Shown here in pieces: positions 58,264-64,000 of a DNA stretch of 64,000 nucleotides (position 1 is the stretch's first letter; every line of letters begins with the position of its first letter). The notes below the pieces were generated by a model that was given only the letters and a program-made list of their open reading frames with translations, searched no databases and had not been told where the DNA came from. Source of the stretch: Limnoperna fortunei (taxonomy: Eukaryota > Mollusca > Bivalvia > Mytilida > Modiolidae); contig OX104123.1 of assembly GCA_944474755.1 (NCBI GenBank), forward strand, positions 64,287,898-64,351,897. The letters run 5' to 3'. The position numbers and the translations under genes are program-made.

Positions 58264-61200
58264 ATGGAGCGGTATGTATTACTGCTGTGTCTTGGAGCTG
58301 CGCTCGCCCAGAATAATGTCAGAGACCCTGCCGTTTGTTCTGGGGATCCCATTCCACCACCCGGAGGTATTTAGTAGTTTAGATAATTGCATTTTATTCA
58401 ATAGAAAATAGCCGAAGTTTATAGAAAACAAAAACTAGCGGGTGATTATGTTATGGTTAATAGTTTAATAGTGTTTTGTGTATTATTTTGGTATGCTATT
58501 TATTTTATTTGATGAATGAGTACTATTGCATCATTACATTATTACGACCAACCTCCCCCCTTTACATAGCAAGGCTCTCAAACAAGCAAGTATTTCAACT
58601 AAAAATCACATCCTGATTGATTACAGAACTTATTTTAATGTCAAAAACTAGTATGAAATATTTGATGCTTTCTTTCGCGTGTCAGCAGAAATATTGCTTG
58701 CTGGATAAAAACCAACAATCAGTTATTTATTCAATCAATCAAAACAAAGTTATGAAATTTATAAACTTTTGTTTTGTGAAACCTGAACTATCGGCAATCA
58801 GATCACAATATTTTGGCAGAAATTATGACAAAAGAAATTTTGTGATTTTCGTTTCAGTCTGTAAATGTTTGTTATTGTTTTTTTAGAATGCAAGCGTTGT
58901 TGTCCGTTTATTTTATTAATTTTAATCGTAATGTTTGCACTAATTAATTCTTAAATGTTATAAGGCATAAGTTTCGAATAACTTGTATAGAGACAATGTA
59001 TAACGCATATGTGTTCAAGCGGCATGCCTTTATATATGCAGTGTTTGTTTTCAGTTGGCCAAAAAGCAATGCCAGCAGTCCCGTCAGTGTTCTCAGCTCG
59101 TATTGAGTGCGTAATAATGAATAAAAATATGACAACAGATATAAATGAGTACTATGATGAAGTGAATAACAGGGGAGCAGTTCATCAACTGGATCACGGT
59201 CAAGAATTAGACGCCTGGTACGACTACAACACCAACGAGTTTATAGCATACTATTTACCAACACGTATGTATCTTCGGAAAACAGTTAATACGTTCACTC
59301 ATTTTTATCTTTCTACTTTTCTTGGTCCGACGTTCGGTTATACAGCAATTTAAAAATTGATGAATATTTCCCAAATCAATAACATTAGCAAAATCAATGA
59401 TCACGCAAAGCAAAGAATGGCGTAAAAAATAAATAAATAAATAAGTGCATTTAATTCAAAGATGAATCTTTGTTTTCCAGTATTAAGAAATTGTCGAATC
59501 CTAATGAGATTTTTAGTTTTCTTGCTATAGATCAGCAACATACAACCTTTTAAAACTGTTTATGCGCAAGAATAGTCAGTGTCCCTGTTCCTAAGCACTT
59601 ATGTTTGATTGTTTGATGGTTTATAACGCAACTTTCTGCTATTTAAATCTATTTCGTAGCTTCCAGCACACTTTACGCGCAGTGAGACTCGAACCAGCAA
59701 TCTCAGTATGTGATAGGCACGTGATTAATACTAGATGATAAGTACCTACCTTAACCACTCAGCCACCGGGGCCCCCTTCCTATTTATTTATAGATTGCTT
59801 ACCATCAGAATACAATATAGTACCATCTAGCTCAAATAATGATTTTCAAGAATGTAGGGAAGCAGGTAGCGACGAACTTTCGTTACAACGAAAACCCATT
59901 TAATGTACTTGTATTACAGAGACCTGCTTTGTTCAGACACTCAGTACCTCTGACCAAAGATTTCTGTTCGGATATACCCCAAACGGTGCAACTGGTAAAA
60001 TATTTTCTGCGGGAAAGATGTTACATATGATTGAACCAGGAACAAACCAAGTTTACATGGGACTTCAAAGCTACCGTGGCATTGCTGTGGATACGTGGCA
60101 ATCTTGTCAGTTCTGGGCCGCTTACAATGCAACAATGAACGTCACGTGGTATTTCACCGGTAAGTTTACTGTTTTGTTTAGTAAGGTCCCAGCAAATTTA
60201 AATTCAGTGTAAGGGGTTTAGAAGCGGCCGCGTGAGCCTCCAACGCTATAAAACACGCCTGATTATGTGTAACGGAAAAGTTTGAGGATCTCTTCATTTA
60301 ATGATTACATGTACTTTGTTACTGTGCAGATTGCAGGACCTTGCAAGGAGCTTCGCTCTCTCCTTGCTCAAGACATCTACATCGGCCGCATATACGAGCC
60401 ATTGATTTCCCTTAATATGCAATCCTAGATCCGCCATTGAAATTGAAATTTGTTCTGAAAATAAAAGATTGTACCACATCTGTGAATAATGCCCACTTCT
60501 GAGGTGAAAAAAAATATAATGGTCTGTCGATTTCAGTGTATAGTCTAAGTAGAAATATTTCCGATATATGCAAGTAACTACTTATACGGTAAAGTGCAGC
60601 CTGCATAATGATTCTTGTGCCACTTCCAGCAAAACCTCCCAGCATTTCACAAGACGGGGATCCATTGTATATAGCTATACACGTAGACCACTTGGTCACC
60701 GAGGACCCTATTCCAGAATGAATACCATATATGCATGTTATCTATATGAATTTGTTTTTAATAGTTGACTATGAGGCTCAAAGAAGCAGCACGTATTTGC
60801 TTCATCTCTTTCTATTTTTCTTTAAAAGCTCCAACGGCCTGGGATACAGCGGTGGGCCAAGTAGTTCCTGTAGGTGCTTACGTCGTTGGAAGAGTATATG
60901 ACACGCCGACGTATTTCCATACAATGGAACATTACTACAACCTCTTCCACTTCCGTTTGTCAGTAGATAATACAGGAGTGTTTGAGGTAAGTACTGTCCG
61001 TAAGCTTGAGGTAACATTTGTTCGTTTGCCTGAGGTAAGTATGTTCGTTTGCTTCATGCAAGTAATGCCCGTTCGCTTAGGGTAAGTACTGCCCGTTTGC
61101 TTGAGGTAAGTACTGTCCGTTTGATGATGTATGTACTGTCCGTTTTTGAGGTAAGTAATGTCCGTTTGCTTGATGTAAGAACTGTCCATTTGCTTGTGGT

Positions 61201-63024
61201 AAGTACTGTCTGTTGTTTGAGGTAATTACTGTCCATTTGTTTGATGTAAGTACTGTCCATTTGCTTGAGGTAAGTTCTGTCCATTTGCTTGAGGTAAGTT
61301 CTGTCCGTTTGCTTGAGGTAAGTTCTATCCGTTTGCTTGAGGTAAGTACTGTCCATTTGCTGTTGTAAGTACTGTCCATTTGCTTGAGGTAAGTTCTGTC
61401 CATTTGATTGAGGTAAGTTCTGTCCATTTGCTTGAGGTAAGTTCTGTCCGTTTGCTTGAGGTAAGTTCTGTCCGTTTGCTTGAGGTAAGTACTGTACGCT
61501 CGCTGTTAAAATTCAGTACTGTCCTAGTGTGGAAAACACATGTCTGATAGTAACGCGTCTAGTCAAGCAATTACACAATTCATGCTCAAACCATACAAAT
61601 TACGAACTAAACATTTAAGATAAGTGTCGAGAATGGACAAAATTTCATATATATGTAGTCTAAACTACATGTGTAAATAATTTACATAACACATCATGTT
61701 TAAGTGGAGAAAGAATTCGAAAATTTAAATATCTAGCCAAATAATAATGTAATCTTTTATTAGGAACAACAACTCAAATTTTTTAACAATTCATCAATGT
61801 GAACAATTTACGCGATTCGTGTTACATCCCATACATCTGTTCAATCCTAAATTTGTGCACTTAAAGATAAATAAGCCTTCAATGTTTGCATACTAGTGAT
61901 AATTTGCTTTGCAATTTAAAGTCGAGTTCTGGTATACGGCCTTTTACTGCAGACAATCAGTATTTTGACTTCTATTGATCACGTGGTCTGTCAACACCAA
62001 GATTGCGGGTTCGAGTCTCATCGAGGCACGGTGCGCTCGACTCCAATCTTAATTGACAAGGATTGCCAGTTTTCCTACCCATGATCGGTGGTTTTCTTCG
62101 GTTACTACGGCGTCCTCCCCATTTAAAAACTGGACGCATTTATACATGTGAAAAATCGCTATATATCGCGTTAAAAATCACTCAAACTAACAAACAAGCA
62201 TATCTCTAGCTTTTATATGGTGACAGCACCAACTTTAGAGTAACTGTAATTTTCATCGATATTAGTACATAAAAACCTAATATTTTTATGGATAAAGAAG
62301 GTATATTCCTTCTTCTTGTAGACACCCTCTGGAGTCCAGTGTCCTGGTAGAAAGAACACCAAACAGTTACCCACAATGCCAGCTGGCTTCAGTTTTACTT
62401 CCGAATTTATCGATAAGACTCGTTATACAATTTCATTCATGCAGGTTAGTATATTCCAAATTGAAGAATGGTTATTTGAGTCGCTTGACGCTAGGTGGCG
62501 CCTATATACAGAACTGGTTCAATAATCCTCGGTTTCATAGCAGTTAATTATACAACGCAAAAGCTCGGACAACAGAAATCGACTCAATATAATGTGCTGA
62601 AAAATGAGGCAGAAACAATTAAAGTATCGCGATAGAGTTTTTTTATCCAATATTTTGCGCCCAAATTTCATGTGTTGTAGACTATGTTTTGAATGACACA
62701 AAAATGTATGATATAGTCAATAAATGAAAAAAGATGTTACGAGAAGCTGTCAGATTGTTAGGAACAACAATTTACTGTACTGTCTTCGTAAAACTGTCCA
62801 AATCATCTTCAAATACACTAAATGTTTAAAACAGTACTAAAAATATTTCTATGAAAGTGATTGATTTAAAGCTAATGTAGTTTTTGAGTGCATGTTTGTA
62901 TTTGTAATCCAGGAGTTTTATGATTACACCAGTAAGGCAGTCAAGTACAACTTTAGACCACTCCAAATTGAAAACAATCCATTCGGAACAAACACATTGA
63001 GCGAAATTCATGATTTTTCAACAG
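58264..63024 (+). CDS. Secreted or ectodomain protein, possibly LolA-like family, 5' six exons; continues past the window
   Basis: Exons: 58264-58366, 59055-59264, 59920-60159, 60829-60986, 62322-62444 and 62913-63024. All are GT-AG with phases 1, 1, 1, 0, 0, 1. About 315 residues are seen and the frame is open at the last donor, so the 3' part lies beyond the window or was missed. ATG 58264 opens a 16-residue signal peptide (MERYVLLLCLGAALAQ). The mature part has RIECVIMNKNMTTDINEYYD, YDYNTNEF, then a block VYMGLQSYRGIAVDTWQSC followed by WYFT. The RGI-x(4)-W-x-SC pattern recalls metazoan proteins annotated as LolA-like; this assignment is from memory of the family and is uncertain. A second C-terminal block begins GVQCPGR. 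A Pro-rich VCSGDPIPPPGG spacer joins exons 1 and 2. Introns contain SINEs at 59599 and 61972 and a donor-site minisatellite at 60981. Confidence 0.75.
59599..59777 (-). mobile_element. Internally deleted SINE in the second intron of the third gene
   Basis: 'gtttgatggtttataacgca' (tail side), 'gcgcagtgagactcgaacca' (B box) and 'ccttaaccactcagccaccg' (A box) match the 56435 SINE. The central body is deleted. Confidence 0.8.
60981..61503 (+). repeat. 24-bp minisatellite made of copies of the 5' splice site
   Basis: Starts with the true exon/intron junction TTTGAG|GTAAGTACTGTCC (donor GT at 60987) and repeats about 20 times as (gag)gtaagt.ctgtcc.tttgctt. Many units keep a full GAG|GTAAGT donor consensus. 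The first two units are in frame with the exon (GTs at 61011 and 61035), so a downstream donor would add 8 or 16 residues. A stop (taa) is met in the fifth unit, near 61083. Confidence 0.95.
61972..62198 (+). mobile_element. 5'-truncated SINE, plus orientation
   Basis: 'ttgatcacgtggtctgtcaa', the B box gcgggttcgagtctc, 'ttaattgacaaggattgcca' and 'gcgttaaaaatcactcaaac' follow the SINE consensus. The A box is missing. Intronic. Confidence 0.8.
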
Positions 63025-63091
63025 GTATGGTATGACTATAAACAAAGAATTATTTCTTTTAAAAAACAAAAACAACAGCCCCCCTCTCCCG

Positions 63092-63312
63092 AAAATTTCA
63101 GCTATATCAGTGCGTTAATTTCTGTTCGGGGGGGGGGGGGAAGAAAAAACCGGTGTACTCGGCGAAAACCCTTTATCTTCTGTAGGAGAACTGGCACTCC
63201 TTGTCAATTAAGATTTGAGTCCAGCGCACCATACCCTCAGTTAGAATCGAACACAACCTGTGTTGACAGAACATGTGATCAATAGCAGATGAACTACCAC
63301 AATCTTTCGACC
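63092..63312 (-). mobile_element. Degenerate SINE with a poly-G run
   Basis: 'tttcagctatatcagtgcgt', 'gtgtactcggcgaaaaccct' and 'gttagaatcgaacacaacct' match the SINE in minus orientation. A run of 12 G at about 63129-63140 expands the gggggagg segment. Confidence 0.75.
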
Positions 63313-63319
63313 ACGAATG

Positions 63320-64000
63320 ATCGAATTACGACTAAAAAAACGACAGGAATTCAATACCACACAAACATAGTAGATATTTTAGTGAGTTATTTCACTCGTG
63401 CGTTACAATGATACCTAATAAGGATTAACACGAATAATAATTTATGTTTTTTTTTTTATTTTTATCTTAACACCTTTAATTACAATTTACAGCAAATCTT
63501 GTGAGATTCTTATATATTATTACTTAATAATATTTATTTCAACTTTAAGTTGGACTTTGGTTCCTTTTCTTACTTTTGAAGATATAACGGTATATCGCCA
63601 AAAATATTACACCTTTCAATGCTCTATATTTTTATTATTCTATGATTTTTAGTTTATTTGATGTTAAAATAACTTTATTGCACATCTCGTCCAAGAACTG
63701 TATTTATCTGCACTGGCACAAATCGGTAAATGGCGCCATACGTCATATTCATAAATTTTAATTTGACACTATTTAACTGTGAATGAAGCTGTTAATAACT
63801 TTGTTGATGTGAGAAAAAAATCAAACACCATGACGGAAATTCTGAGACAGCAACGATAGGATTTGGCGTCTCTGACTCGGCGAAGTAGATCAGAGCATTA
63901 TTTAATATTAATCTTGTGAGTATAAGATTTTATTATCTTTTAATGTTGCTGTGTTGAGTTCTATATAACTTCTACTAATTATCACACATACGCGTTAATA
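63320..64000. other. Right edge of the window, nothing recognised
   Basis: AT-rich. The next exon of the third gene was not found here. No repeat noted. Confidence 0.35.

Noticed and set aside
60935..61427. Three overlapping minus-strand frames rich in TYLKQ(T/M)D
   Set aside because: They are antisense reads of the 24-bp donor-site minisatellite within an intron.

Overview
The window looks like AT-rich nuclear DNA of a mollusc, most likely a marine bivalve. This rests on GT-AG introns, widely spaced genes, a tRNA-headed SINE, a decayed LINE, a Tc1-like transposon, many foldback/MITE families, and modular repeats joined by (ATT)n tracts that resemble bivalve 'pearl'/Helentron-type elements. 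The species was not determined.

Three multi-exon genes can be built on the + strand with matching splice sites and phases. (1) 11187-20223 is a C2H2 zinc-finger transcription factor of about 1021 residues with nine fingers, an acidic tail and five potential SUMO-acceptor motifs. (2) 38236-47835 is a secreted protein of about 380 residues: signal peptide, two Ig domains, a Ser/Thr-rich linker and a PAN/apple domain. (3) 58264-63024 and beyond is a secreted or ectodomain protein that may belong to a metazoan LolA-like family. Its gene runs off the right edge.

Layout: 0-10.9 kb is a graveyard of nested transposons. It includes a LINE ORF cut by a 963-bp foldback element with a 6-bp target duplication, and two foldback systems whose ends are made of short iterons. 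11-21 kb holds the zinc-finger gene, whose second intron carries a 1.3-kb 27-bp satellite and whose 3' flank carries a MITE containing an AATAAA. 21-38 kb is repeat-rich and gene-poor: an AT minisatellite, a possible 3.1-kb element, an LTR-like region with three consecutive hairpins, a dispersed structured repeat, a Tc1-like relic and SINEs. 38-48 kb is the Ig/PAN gene, with a 5.2-kb modular repeat block in one intron. 48-58 kb holds MITEs, palindromes, a tetranucleotide array and a SINE with a clear 12-bp target duplication. 58-64 kb is the third gene. The intron after its fourth coding exon opens with about 20 tandem copies of its own 5' splice-site sequence.

The three genes share no visible pathway. 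The strongest unusual signals are the splice-donor minisatellite (60981-61503), the triple hairpin (27007-27094), the palindrome families with a shared G/C-rich centre, and the iteron-ended foldback elements. All calls come from reading the sequence; no database search or alignment was run.
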